From: Spirochaetota bacterium
GTDB taxonomy: Bacteria > Spirochaetota > Spirochaetia > Sphaerochaetales > Sphaerochaetaceae
DNA length: 64,000 nt
Assembly: GCA_023401595.1 (NCBI GenBank)
Contig: JAEXDQ010000036.1
Location: forward strand, 1-64,000
Reading direction: 5' to 3'
In this document: positions 1-7,454 of the stretch, one piece after another
Position numbering within the stretch: the first letter of the stretch is position 1
How the letters are laid out: every line of letters starts with the position of its first letter
Position numbers and translations under genes: made by a program
The notes under the pieces: model-generated
Seen by the model: the letters and a program-made list of their open reading frames with translations, nothing else
What the model was told of the DNA's origin: nothing
The model's database searches: none

Positions 1-421
1 GAGAGTGTTACTCTTAAGGAAGCAGTGAATTCAATACTGTTGCCCTATGGAACGCTATAGATAAAAAAGTGTTACCCTATTTGCTTCACCTGGAGCTGAA
101 AGTATTACTTATTTTGGGAGCATATCACTAGCTCAACTTAGGGTCACCCACGGATAAACGGAGGACAACCCGCGAGCAACCTGTCCACAGGCACGTCATT
201 ATAAGGGGTAAGCAGGCGCAACAGGGGGCGTCGTCACGTGGTCGGCGCTGATGTCACCGTCCGGCCCTCGTTCATCATCACACAAGCATATGGGGAAAAA
301 CAATCCGTCCACAGGGCCGTCAGGTTCGAGGTTGAAGGGAGGGGTTTTTGCCCGGAACTTTCAGCGAGAGGCCTGTGTACGGTACGGGGCATCGTCGCGA
401 ATCAGCTATGGGGGTATCCGG
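1..421. other. intergenic region with periodic repeat
   Basis: No credible gene is visible; the longer open frames here are shadows of the minus-strand transporter gene that ends at 422. Bases 4-116 carry four imperfect copies of a TGTTAC-core motif about 32 bp apart (listed separately). The remainder, about 120-421, is GC-rich and shows no motif I can name. No convincing terminator for the transporter gene was seen. Confidence 0.5.
4..116. repeat. four TGTTAC-core repeats with ~32-bp spacing
   Basis: The cores begin at 6 (TGTTAC), 38 (TGTTGC), 70 (TGTTAC) and 103 (TATTAC). Flanks are similar, for example AGTGTTACTCTTAAG at 4 and AGTGTTACCCTATTT at 69. Spacings are 32, 32 and 33 bp, close to three helical turns. 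Such arrays occur as transposase-binding repeats at transposon ends or as regulator sites. The sequence to the left is outside the window, so neither can be decided. Confidence 0.5.
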
Positions 422-1135
422 TTAGTCGGCGATCGAATCAGGAGGAAGCTGTTCGGGGATCACCCCGGCGTCATGCCATTTGCGGGCGAGGTACATGAAC
501 GGGGTGTCGCAGACCGCCACGACCCATTTGAGCAGATAGGTGGTGGCCATTATCTGCCAGAGGACGCTCCAAGGGTAGACTCCATAGAACGCGACCAGCG
601 TGAACAGAAGGGTGTCGATCAACTGGCTGACGAACGTACTGGCGTTGTTCCGCAACCAGAGCGTCCCGCGGCCGGGCTTTTTCTTTTTCCAGAAGTCATA
701 TGCCCAGATATCGTGGAAATTGGACGCGACATAGGCGAGCAGACTGCCGCAGGCGATACGGGGCATCAGACCGAAGATCGTACCCATGCTCTCCTGCACG
801 AAATCAGAGGGGGCGGGGTTGAACAGCAGGGCGACTTGCATGAAGACCGTCATGCAGACCAAGGCGAAAAAACCAATACCGACTGCCTTGCGCGCATCCT
901 TGGCTCCGAAGAATTCGCTGAGCAGGTCGGTGGCGAGAAAACCAGTGGCGTATACGATATTGCCGAGCGTAGCTTCAAGACCGAACAGCACGATGGTTTT
1001 CGTGACTTGGATATTCGCGACTATGACGGAAATAGGTACCCAGATATAGAGGCCGGTCCGACCCCAAAGACGGAAAGCGAGCATGATGGCGCAGAAATTC
1101 AGCACCAGCAGCAGAAGCCAGTAAAGTTCATTCAT
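422..1135 (-). CDS. queuosine precursor transporter (YhhQ/DUF165 family)
   Basis: A 237-residue integral membrane protein with about six hydrophobic segments. The pattern NIQVTKTIVLFGLEAT, then YATGFLATDLLSEFFG, is typical of the YhhQ/DUF165 (vut_1) family, which imports queuine or preQ precursors used for queuosine modification of tRNA. The length is normal for the family. It lies 44 bp downstream of the THEP1-like NTPase on the same strand and is probably the last gene of a three-gene transcription unit. No PreQ1 riboswitch was recognised in the short gap. The family call is good; substrate specificity is inferred from family knowledge. Confidence 0.85.
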   Translation of the reverse strand: MNELYWLLLLVLNFCAIMLAFRLWGRTGLYIWVPISVIVANIQVTKTIVLFGLEATLGNIVYATGFLATDLLSEFFGAKDARKAVGIGFFALVCMTVFMQVALLFNPAPSDFVQESMGTIFGLMPRIACGSLLAYVASNFHDIWAYDFWKKKKPGRGTLWLRNNASTFVSQLIDTLLFTLVAFYGVYPWSVLWQIMATTYLLKWVVAVCDTPFMYLARKWHDAGVIPEQLPPDSIAD

Positions 1136-1179
1136 GTAATATCACCCCATAGAATAGAGTAGCCAGGAGCAGCGCTCCC

Positions 1180-1743
1180 CTACGCCCGTACACAGGATAT
1201 GACGGAACAATCATCCATATCCAGCGCAAAGGTTCTAACGACGTCGCTGAGAAACGAGGTCCGCACCACGGCGATCACCACGATATGCCCTTGGCGGACG
1301 GCTACGGAAAAAGAGGGAGCCAAGCCACCGCCTGACAACTCGATCCGCCCGATTTCATCAAAGACAATATGGGTTGAATGTGCGAACTGCGCCAGTATAA
1401 CCGAGTTTCCCCAGGAAAAGACAGAGGTATCGACAAAAAATCTTCCGAATCGTTCTCCGCCGGGGATCTCCTGCTCGGACATCAGCAACCGGGACTCCCC
1501 GGTCTGTATATCCTGCAAGACGTATTCGCTTTTGGATGCTACGCCAGGGGGAACGGGCAATGTCGCGACACCGCCCAACCGGACTTCGGGCATCGCCCTG
1601 TATCGGGCGATTTCCCGCCATAGTCGTGTAGTCTTGCCGGAATTCCGTTCCCCGGAGATCAGTATGATCCGGGGCTCTTTGGCGTGGCGTTCAGGGCGTT
1701 CAGGGCGGCCAGCGGAGCAGGCAGGAGAAAGGGGCGTATCCAT
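1180..1743 (-). CDS. THEP1-family P-loop nucleotide triphosphatase
   Basis: A 187-residue protein. A P-loop (SGERNSGKTT, about residues 30-39) follows a 25-residue polar N-terminus. The segment FDEIGRIEL (about residues 128-136) matches the Walker B region of the THEP1/NTPase_1 family (PF03266). These are small NTP-hydrolysing enzymes of uncertain physiological role. The ATG overlaps the stop of the preceding ACT-domain gene in an ATGA arrangement (1743-1745), so the two are probably translationally coupled. No membrane segment is seen. The molecular activity is inferred from the motifs only. Confidence 0.72.
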   Translation of the reverse strand: MDTPLSPACSAGRPERPERHAKEPRIILISGERNSGKTTRLWREIARYRAMPEVRLGGVATLPVPPGVASKSEYVLQDIQTGESRLLMSEQEIPGGERFGRFFVDTSVFSWGNSVILAQFAHSTHIVFDEIGRIELSGGGLAPSFSVAVRQGHIVVIAVVRTSFLSDVVRTFALDMDDCSVISCVRA

Positions 1744-2402
1744 CAGTCAGCGCCGAGGAAGCTCTGCAATACGGAGAACGCCTTCATGGAATCCTCCCTA
1801 CGGATGACAAAGGTCAGCTCGTTCATCGTGGAAACAACCTCGATCATATTTATCTCTTCCCAAGCCAGTTTTCGGACAGCTTCATAGACGATACCGGGAG
1901 TCTGGAGAAAATCGCCGGTGAATATCAAGGTGAGCGCGACGAGATCCTCCATCTGGTTGAGGATATCCTCCCCTTTCACCAATTCATCGATCAGCTGCCG
2001 GTATTTTTCACTGACCGCCATGCTCACCTCGTGGTTCCCCATCGTCACATTGAGGAAATCACCTTTCTCCGTGGAAACGTTCTGATACAGCGTACCAAGC
2101 TTGGCTATGAAGGAATCGCGACGCACCAGGTTCACATCGAAGATGTTCGTCTTCATGACGATCTCATATTCGACGTTGTACCGTTTCTGGGAATTCTCAC
2201 GTTGCCGGAGATCCTCCGCATACCGCCGGATCGCCATGATGATCGCAGAAACCTTTACGGGCCGGCCGTAGGCCTCCTCTACCTGGGCATGGATCGATTC
2301 CGCATAACTACTGCAACTCAGAATGCCTTGGATCAGCATTTCATGAAGGAATGGAGTCTTGTCGATGATTCGTTTTACGCAGCTACTTACGGAATCGGTC
2401 AT
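1743..2402 (-). CDS. ACT-domain protein of unknown function
   Basis: Start chosen at the ATG at 2402, which has GGAAGGA eight bases upstream; an upstream ATG at 2468 lacks such a site. The product is 219 residues. The N-terminal half (about 1-75) is helical and resembles a winged-helix or DNA-binding-like region. The C-terminal 60 residues (from about GIVYEAVRKL to VLQSFLG) have the pattern of an aspartokinase-type ACT ligand-binding domain. It could be a small-molecule sensor regulating this operon or others. No function is assigned. It overlaps the NTPase gene by four bases. Confidence 0.6.
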   Translation of the reverse strand: MTDSVSSCVKRIIDKTPFLHEMLIQGILSCSSYAESIHAQVEEAYGRPVKVSAIIMAIRRYAEDLRQRENSQKRYNVEYEIVMKTNIFDVNLVRRDSFIAKLGTLYQNVSTEKGDFLNVTMGNHEVSMAVSEKYRQLIDELVKGEDILNQMEDLVALTLIFTGDFLQTPGIVYEAVRKLAWEEINMIEVVSTMNELTFVIRREDSMKAFSVLQSFLGAD

Positions 2403-2932
2403 ACGGGGCTTCCTTCCCGGAATCCCCTTTTCGGCGACAAGAGACGGCCGAGCATACAATGGAGACACCGGTGTTCATTTTCAAAGCTATTGTTAATATA
2501 CTAACAATCTATTATTATTTCAACAGTTTTCTCGTGTATTGATACATATAGTCACAGACCACCGAAAGAAAACCTACAGAAAACGACAATTCCGAACCAT
2601 TGGATATGAGAGCTTGCGAGACGTCGTAAAGGTTGACCTGAACGCTCCGACGCGGCATCCGACGGTCTCGTATCCGGCGGACATCTACCCTGCGATCTCA
2701 TATCCGGCAGGAGCGCAAGATGGCGGCAACTCCATATCCGATGCACGTCAGGACAGGCTACCCGCGACAGGACCTTCCGGGACGATATGCATAGTGGTCA
2801 TCATCCAGATAAACAATAGTGCTACTTGATAAAATAATTTCATATAAATCTTGAAAATCAACGCTAGATTTTCTTGTACTATCGCTAGATGCATGGTATA
2901 TTTTTGGAATCCTAGATGTAAGGAGACCCAGC
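2403..2932. other. intergenic region between divergent genes
   Basis: About 530 bp separate the minus-strand ACT-domain gene from nrdR. The first 60 bp next to 2402 contain a Shine-Dalgarno sequence and an AT-rich stretch (2490-2540) that may hold the leftward promoter, though I see no clear -35/-10 pair. Bases 2650-2760 are GC-rich and have several short TATCCG words but no open frame I trust. The nrdR promoter and repeats lie at the right end and are listed separately. Confidence 0.5.
2862..2917 (+). promoter_or_regulatory. nrdR promoter with CTAGAT repeats
   Basis: A good sigma-70-type pair precedes nrdR: TTGTAC at 2874-2879, a 17-bp spacer, and TATATT at 2897-2902. The octamer CGCTAGAT occurs at 2862-2869 and again at 2883-2890, exactly 21 bp (two turns) apart, with the second copy inside the promoter spacer. 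A shorter CTAGAT lies at 2912-2917. These look like operator half-sites. They do not match the published NrdR-box consensus as I know it. Confidence 0.55.
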
Positions 2933-3397
2933 ATGCGCTGTCCCCATTGCGGTTTCATGGACGACAAGGTATTGGAATCTCGCCAGAACAGTAGCGGATC
3001 GACGATCAGGCGGAGACGGGAATGCCTGCAATGCGGGTATCGGTTCACCAGCTATGAGAGGATCGAGGAAAAACCCCTCATGGTGATCAAGCGGGACGGC
3101 CGAAGACAACCGTTCGACATTTCCAAAGTTGAACGGGGAATCAGAACGGCCACAGAAAAGCTTCAGATCAGTCAGGAGACTATCGAACAGATTCTACAGA
3201 ACATCGAAGACGAGGCGGTGCTTCAGGCTGGAAGCAAGCGGGAAATTCCCTCTTCCGTCATCGGCGAGGAAGCGTTGCGACAACTGTTCAAAGTCAACAA
3301 AGTGGCTTATGTACGTTTTGCCGCAGTCTACAGGGCGTTCGGTGACGTGGACCAGTTCATCCAGGAAATCGAGCATCTGAGCAAAGGAATGGAATAA
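2933..3397 (+). CDS. nrdR: transcriptional repressor NrdR
   Basis: A 154-residue protein matching NrdR throughout. The zinc ribbon uses Cys3, Cys6, Cys31 and Cys34 (CPHC and CLQC), and the ATP-cone domain covers about residues 48-138. NrdR senses ATP/dATP and represses ribonucleotide reductase genes. The ATG is preceded by AAGGAG at 2920-2925 with seven-base spacing. The gene is transcribed alone and converges on dgt, another gene of deoxynucleotide balance. No ribonucleotide reductase gene is in this window. Confidence 0.96.
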   Translation: MRCPHCGFMDDKVLESRQNSSGSTIRRRRECLQCGYRFTSYERIEEKPLMVIKRDGRRQPFDISKVERGIRTATEKLQISQETIEQILQNIEDEAVLQAGSKREIPSSVIGEEALRQLFKVNKVAYVRFAAVYRAFGDVDQFIQEIEHLSKGME

Positions 3398-3531
3398 ACC
3401 GGCGTCGAAGCGCTCATCATCCGTACCATTTTCCATCGCCAGTTCCAACGAAAAGACACAGGGCGGGCCGTCCGGTTTTCACATCGGCCGTCTACGCCTT
3501 GTCCGGCAAAGGTCCCTGCCGCGACCGGCGC

Positions 3532-4686
3532 TTATTTGGCGTCGAACCATTTGCCGGTAAGAGAGTATTCTATTGAATCATTCAGATGCTCAGGCTTCAG
3601 TATCTCGTTGGAGCAATCGAGACAGAAGTTGTCGGTCATACCGGCTACATAATCGAATACAATCCTGTCCAAGGAACCGTCATGCTTGAGATACGGTTCA
3701 CGCATCTCGACCAAGTGGTGGAAGAAGCCGACCGCCAGCATGTTCTTTTCCTCCAGATACGGAGTCTCGTCAAAACCATATTGGTCGAACAGCCCCTGTA
3801 GATAGTCAATGATCAGCCGAAGCAGCCGGGAGAAATACTTCTCATACCCACTGAGCATCGGGCTTTTGTAGATATGCTGGTAATTGAACTGTTTCATCGT
3901 CTCAACGGCCTCGTATATTTCATCGGAGAAACTGATGCCTATTTCCTGGCCGCTATGGTCGATGATATCGTTCACAAGCGTATTGATGATCTCTCCGTTA
4001 GTCCTGCCAAGCCGCTGCCGGACGATCGGCGGCAGATCGGCAGGGTCGATGATGGACAACCGGGAGGCATCCTCGAAATCCCGCCCAAGATACGCAATTG
4101 AATCGGAGAACCGGACGACCGTGGCTTCCCAGGTCGCAGGTACAAGCGATTTACGGGACGTATAGGATGCAAGCTCCTTCACAGTGAAATCCGGCATCAG
4201 GGTCTGTAGGAAATGCTCCCCGCAATGGGTCGCGATACCGTCACGAACCGCATAGGTCAGATTCAACCCGCGGCCATGGTCCGCGAGGAAATCGACCACA
4301 CGAAGCGAATTGAGCTCATGCTCGAAATCGCCAAGACCGCCATCCCTCATGAATCCGGAAATGATGCGCTCCCCTACGTGTCCGAACGGCGTATGGCCGA
4401 GGTCATGCCCCATGCCGATCGCCCAAGCCAGCTCCGTGTTCAGCTCCAGTCCCCGGCAAATCGCGCTGGCGATCGAGGCCACATGCAGCACATGCTCCAT
4501 GCGAGTACAGATATGGTCGTTGCTCGGTGAAAAAAAGACCTGGGTCTTGTGTTTCAGGCGTCGGAACGGAGAACTGTGGATGATAGCGGTCGTATCCCGG
4601 TAATACGCCCCACGCACATCGTCAGCGCGATCGTACAGCCGTCGCTGCAACACGGAATCCTCCAATAGGTTTACCAGTTTTGACAT
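3532..4686 (-). CDS. dgt: deoxyguanosinetriphosphate triphosphohydrolase-like HD protein
   Basis: Start chosen at ATG 4686 (MSKLVNLL), giving 384 residues; the open frame extends upstream, but that part is unlike the family. The HD-domain metal ligands are visible: His65/His68 in the TRMEHVLHV segment, His94-Asp95 in GMGHDLGH, and His98/His103 after it. The family hydrolyses dNTPs (classically dGTP) to deoxynucleoside and triphosphate. The gene is divergent from the small membrane protein gene at 4799 and converges on nrdR. The Shine-Dalgarno sequence is weak. Confidence 0.88.
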   Translation of the reverse strand: MSKLVNLLEDSVLQRRLYDRADDVRGAYYRDTTAIIHSSPFRRLKHKTQVFFSPSNDHICTRMEHVLHVASIASAICRGLELNTELAWAIGMGHDLGHTPFGHVGERIISGFMRDGGLGDFEHELNSLRVVDFLADHGRGLNLTYAVRDGIATHCGEHFLQTLMPDFTVKELASYTSRKSLVPATWEATVVRFSDSIAYLGRDFEDASRLSIIDPADLPPIVRQRLGRTNGEIINTLVNDIIDHSGQEIGISFSDEIYEAVETMKQFNYQHIYKSPMLSGYEKYFSRLLRLIIDYLQGLFDQYGFDETPYLEEKNMLAVGFFHHLVEMREPYLKHDGSLDRIVFDYVAGMTDNFCLDCSNEILKPEHLNDSIEYSLTGKWFDAK

Positions 4687-4751
4687 CTTCTTGTTCCCCA
4701 ATCGATTCGCTTGTGATATCTTATATGGTAGCATAATATTGTTCGGCTGCA

Positions 4752-4757
4752 TATAAT
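4752..4757 (+). promoter_or_regulatory. candidate -10 element for the 4799 gene
   Basis: A perfect TATAAT lies 42 bp upstream of the GTG start, in the 112-bp region between divergent dgt and the membrane protein gene. The -35 is poor (TAGCAT at 17-bp spacing). Confidence 0.35.
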
Positions 4758-4798
4758 CTGGTCTTATCGGTTGCAGAAATACAAAATGGAGGTAGGTA

Positions 4799-5269
4799 GT
4801 GGAATCGTATGTATTGCCGTTGCTGGCATTGCTGCTTAATTTTCTGGCGTTCGCTTCCTGCCTGCGTTTCCTATTGTCCCGACAGGGCCTGTACTGGCTC
4901 GTCCCCGTAGGAATCTCGGTGATTCTCGGCTGGTTCAGCGGAACACAGCTGCTTTCCATAGTCTCCACGACGCAGGCCGCCGGTACGGAACCGGCAAAAG
5001 GCATGTTGCTCATCATCCTCGTCCTGTCGTTTTTCTGGTATCTGGGGGTCATTACCTTCCATTATGCGCTGAAAAAGACCATCGCCCATAACAAGCACCT
5101 CGACGATACATGGAAAAACTACCACGAAGCCCGATATCTGGAGAAGGTCACCTTCAGAAACTACCGCAAGCAGGCCAGAAGGTTCCGCAGGAACAATGTC
5201 CCCGGCTCCTATGTCCCTGAAACAGACCGGTATCCCGGAGAGTGGACCGACTACCTGGATCAACGCTGA
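4799..5269 (+). CDS. small membrane protein of unknown function
   Basis: A 156-residue protein starting with GTG at 4799, supported by GGAGGT at 4788-4793; an ATG at 4786 is out of frame. It has three hydrophobic segments (about residues 5-25, 32-52 and 68-90) and a charged, Arg/Tyr-rich cytoplasmic tail of about 60 residues. I do not recognise a family. It is read divergently from dgt and is followed by 290 bp before aroK, so it may be monocistronic. Confidence 0.65.
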   Translation: MESYVLPLLALLLNFLAFASCLRFLLSRQGLYWLVPVGISVILGWFSGTQLLSIVSTTQAAGTEPAKGMLLIILVLSFFWYLGVITFHYALKKTIAHNKHLDDTWKNYHEARYLEKVTFRNYRKQARRFRRNNVPGSYVPETDRYPGEWTDYLDQR

Positions 5270-5456
5270 TTCTTCCTTCATCCGAATCCGTATCCGCAGA
5301 TATCGCCTTCTGGAACCCGTTTTCCGATATCGTCCGCCGTTCAAACGGCAAAAATCGAGATAAACCTCCTACGGGTTTCGGTATCAGCATCAGGGTCGAT
5401 GCCATAATCGATTCAGACACAAGCTGTTCAGACCTCTACCCTATACACCGTACCAT

Positions 5457-5486
5457 TTGCAGTCACAGCCCCCGGCATGCTATACT
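5457..5486 (+). promoter_or_regulatory. candidate promoter of the aroK-aroC-helicase run
   Basis: TTGCAG at 5457-5462, an 18-bp spacer and TATACT at 5481-5486, ending 75 bp upstream of the aroK start. The rest of the 291-bp gap from 5270 shows a small GCCGTT/AACGGC inverted repeat near 5340 but no gene. Confidence 0.5.
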
Positions 5487-5560
5487 GTTTGGCACTCAAA
5501 AACTCCCCTTTCGCAATATCGGTACTTCCGAATGGGGGAAAACGACATGGACGGTGGGAC

Positions 5561-6190
5561 ATGACTCGGACTGACGTTCTTTTTTTTGCGGGCATCAAGC
5601 ACAGTGGGAAAACGACGATGGCGCGCCTTTGCGCACAACGGTGGGGAATCCCTTATCATGATAGCGACGACATCCTCACAGAGAGCATACGCCCTGACTA
5701 CCCCGATGTCAGGACCTTCTACCGGCAGGCGGGAGCGGAGCGGTTCAAAGTCCAGGAGGCGAAAGCCTTGGAGGACTTCCTCGAGGGGATGGCGACCGAC
5801 GGCACGCTCGCTTCCGCACCGGTATCCACGCGGGCCATGCATGACGAAGGAAGCCGGACGGTGACGACCGTGCCGCGCATGATCATAGCCCTTGGCGGCG
5901 GCGCATGCGACAACAAGGAGCTGATGGACATCGTTCGCCGAAACGGGACAAGCTGCTACCTCGCGAACGATCCCAAGGTCCTGCTCCGGAGGATACTCCT
6001 GCACGGCGTTCCTCCGTTCCTTGATGCGGACGACATCGAAGGTTCCTTCGCGAAGCTGTATGCGCGAAGAGACGGGCTCTATAGAAGCATCTGCGATTTT
6101 GTGATACAATTGCCCGATTGTGAATATCCTGAAGATACCTGCAGCTTTCTGCTTGAATCACTTGAAAAAGCCATGGAAGTCCGCGGATAG
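5561..6190 (+). CDS. aroK: shikimate kinase
   Basis: Start chosen at ATG 5561 (MTRTDVLFFAG), because the upstream 28 codons are not family-like. The product is 209 residues, longer than the usual ~170. Visible motifs are the P-loop GIKHSGKTT (residues 11-19), the DSDD motif that holds shikimate and Mg, the FYRQAGAERF segment corresponding to the usual FRxxGExxFR, and LGGGA. It phosphorylates shikimate in the cytosol, and the next gene is chorismate synthase. The extra length comes from an insertion of about 30 residues between the FRxxGE-like region and LGGGA. Confidence 0.85.
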   Translation: MTRTDVLFFAGIKHSGKTTMARLCAQRWGIPYHDSDDILTESIRPDYPDVRTFYRQAGAERFKVQEAKALEDFLEGMATDGTLASAPVSTRAMHDEGSRTVTTVPRMIIALGGGACDNKELMDIVRRNGTSCYLANDPKVLLRRILLHGVPPFLDADDIEGSFAKLYARRDGLYRSICDFVIQLPDCEYPEDTCSFLLESLEKAMEVRG

Positions 6191-6206
6191 GCAAAGGAGC
6201 ATGATG

Positions 6207-7283
6207 ATGGGTGGCAACAGTTTCGGAACAGCTTTGCGAGTCACTACGTTCGGGGAATCTCATGGGGTGGCGCTAGGGGTTGTCGTAGACGGACTGGAAG
6301 CTGGATTCCGGCTTGATCAGGAAGAACTGCAGAGGGCCATGGACAGGAGGCGTCCCGGGGCGAACAAGCTGGGAACCGCCCGCAACGAGGCTGACGCCGT
6401 ACAGATAGTCAGCGGCCTATTCGAGGGATTGACGACAGGCGCTCCGTTGGCCATGGTACTATACAATACCAGCCAACGTTCCGGCGATTACGAAGATATC
6501 GCATCCTCGTACCGGCCGGGACATGCCGATTGGACATGGCAACAGAAATTCGGGCTGAGGGACTGGAGAGGCGGAGGAAGATCTTCGGGACGGGAAACGG
6601 CTTGCCGTGTCGCGGCAGGAGCCGTCGCATTGCAGATACTCCGCCAAAAAGGTCTTTGTATTTCTGCCGGCACCATTCAGGTCGGAGACATCAAAGCACA
6701 GAAACGCGATTGGAATGTCGCGCCGTTGAATCCGCTCAGCTGTCCGGATGAGCAAGCCGCGCGTCTCATGCAGGACAGGATAGAACAGGCGAAAAGGGAC
6801 CAGGACAGTGTGGGTGGCGTCATAGAATGCATAGCCACAGGTCTTCCCGTCGGCTTGGGGGAACCTATCTTCGACAAGCTTGACGCGACGCTCGCCCATG
6901 CGATGCTCAGTATCGGAGCGGTCAAGGGCATCGAATTCGGGGATGGATTCGAATGCGCCCGGATGACGGGATCGTGTTTCAACGATGCGATGTCACTGGA
7001 CGATGCGGGGAAGCCCGTTTTCCTGACGAATCATGCGGGAGGTATCCTCGGAGGCATGTCCGACGGCGCTCCGCTTCTGTTCCGTGTCGCCATAAAGCCG
7101 ACGCCTTCGATCTCACGCCAGCAACAGACGATCGATACGGAGGGACGGAATCGGACGATAGAGATTCATGGCCGACATGACCCTTGCATATGTCCTCGCG
7201 CCGTCGTCGTAGTGGAGGCCATGGCCGCGATAACGATCCTCGACGCATGGTATTCCTGTTACGGAAGGATTCCCCGACAGTAA
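6207..7283 (+). CDS. aroC: chorismate synthase
   Basis: Of three consecutive ATGs (6201, 6204, 6207), 6207 has the best spacing from AGGAG at 6195-6199, giving 358 residues. The N-terminus SFGTALRVTTFGESHG and the internal RPGHADWT and GRETACRVAAGA segments are family signatures. The enzyme makes chorismate from EPSP using reduced FMN. It follows aroK by 16 bp, and aroDE lies 5.3 kb away on the other strand. No regulatory element specific to aroC was noticed. Confidence 0.95.
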   Translation: MGGNSFGTALRVTTFGESHGVALGVVVDGLEAGFRLDQEELQRAMDRRRPGANKLGTARNEADAVQIVSGLFEGLTTGAPLAMVLYNTSQRSGDYEDIASSYRPGHADWTWQQKFGLRDWRGGGRSSGRETACRVAAGAVALQILRQKGLCISAGTIQVGDIKAQKRDWNVAPLNPLSCPDEQAARLMQDRIEQAKRDQDSVGGVIECIATGLPVGLGEPIFDKLDATLAHAMLSIGAVKGIEFGDGFECARMTGSCFNDAMSLDDAGKPVFLTNHAGGILGGMSDGAPLLFRVAIKPTPSISRQQQTIDTEGRNRTIEIHGRHDPCICPRAVVVVEAMAAITILDAWYSCYGRIPRQ

Positions 7284-7454
7284 GCGGGAAAACATCGGCA
7301 CAGGCGGCGGCAGGAGGGGGCGAGCAAGCGTCCTTGAGGCGTTGGGGAAGAAAAGGCTCCGGAGCAAGGAAGCCGAACAGGGGCGATACGACAAGTACGA
7401 CTCTGCGAGAATGACGCAGGATGCTTTGTTTTCTTCAAGAAGAGAGGAGAGAAA

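Noticed and set aside
251..1162. Long plus-strand frame over the transporter gene
   Set aside because: It is antisense to a clear membrane protein gene, has no family pattern and no Shine-Dalgarno sequence.
1140..1180. PreQ1 riboswitch before the queuosine transporter
   Set aside because: The gap is 44 bp and shows no PreQ1 aptamer pattern; the gene is preceded closely by the NTPase.
4687..5052. N-terminal extension of dgt to 5052
   Set aside because: The extra 122 codons are unlike the family and overlap the divergent membrane protein gene; ATG 4686 gives the normal N-terminus.
5335..5355. GCCGTT/AACGGC inverted repeat as terminator of the small membrane gene
   Set aside because: The stem is only six bp and is followed by A residues rather than T on the plus strand.
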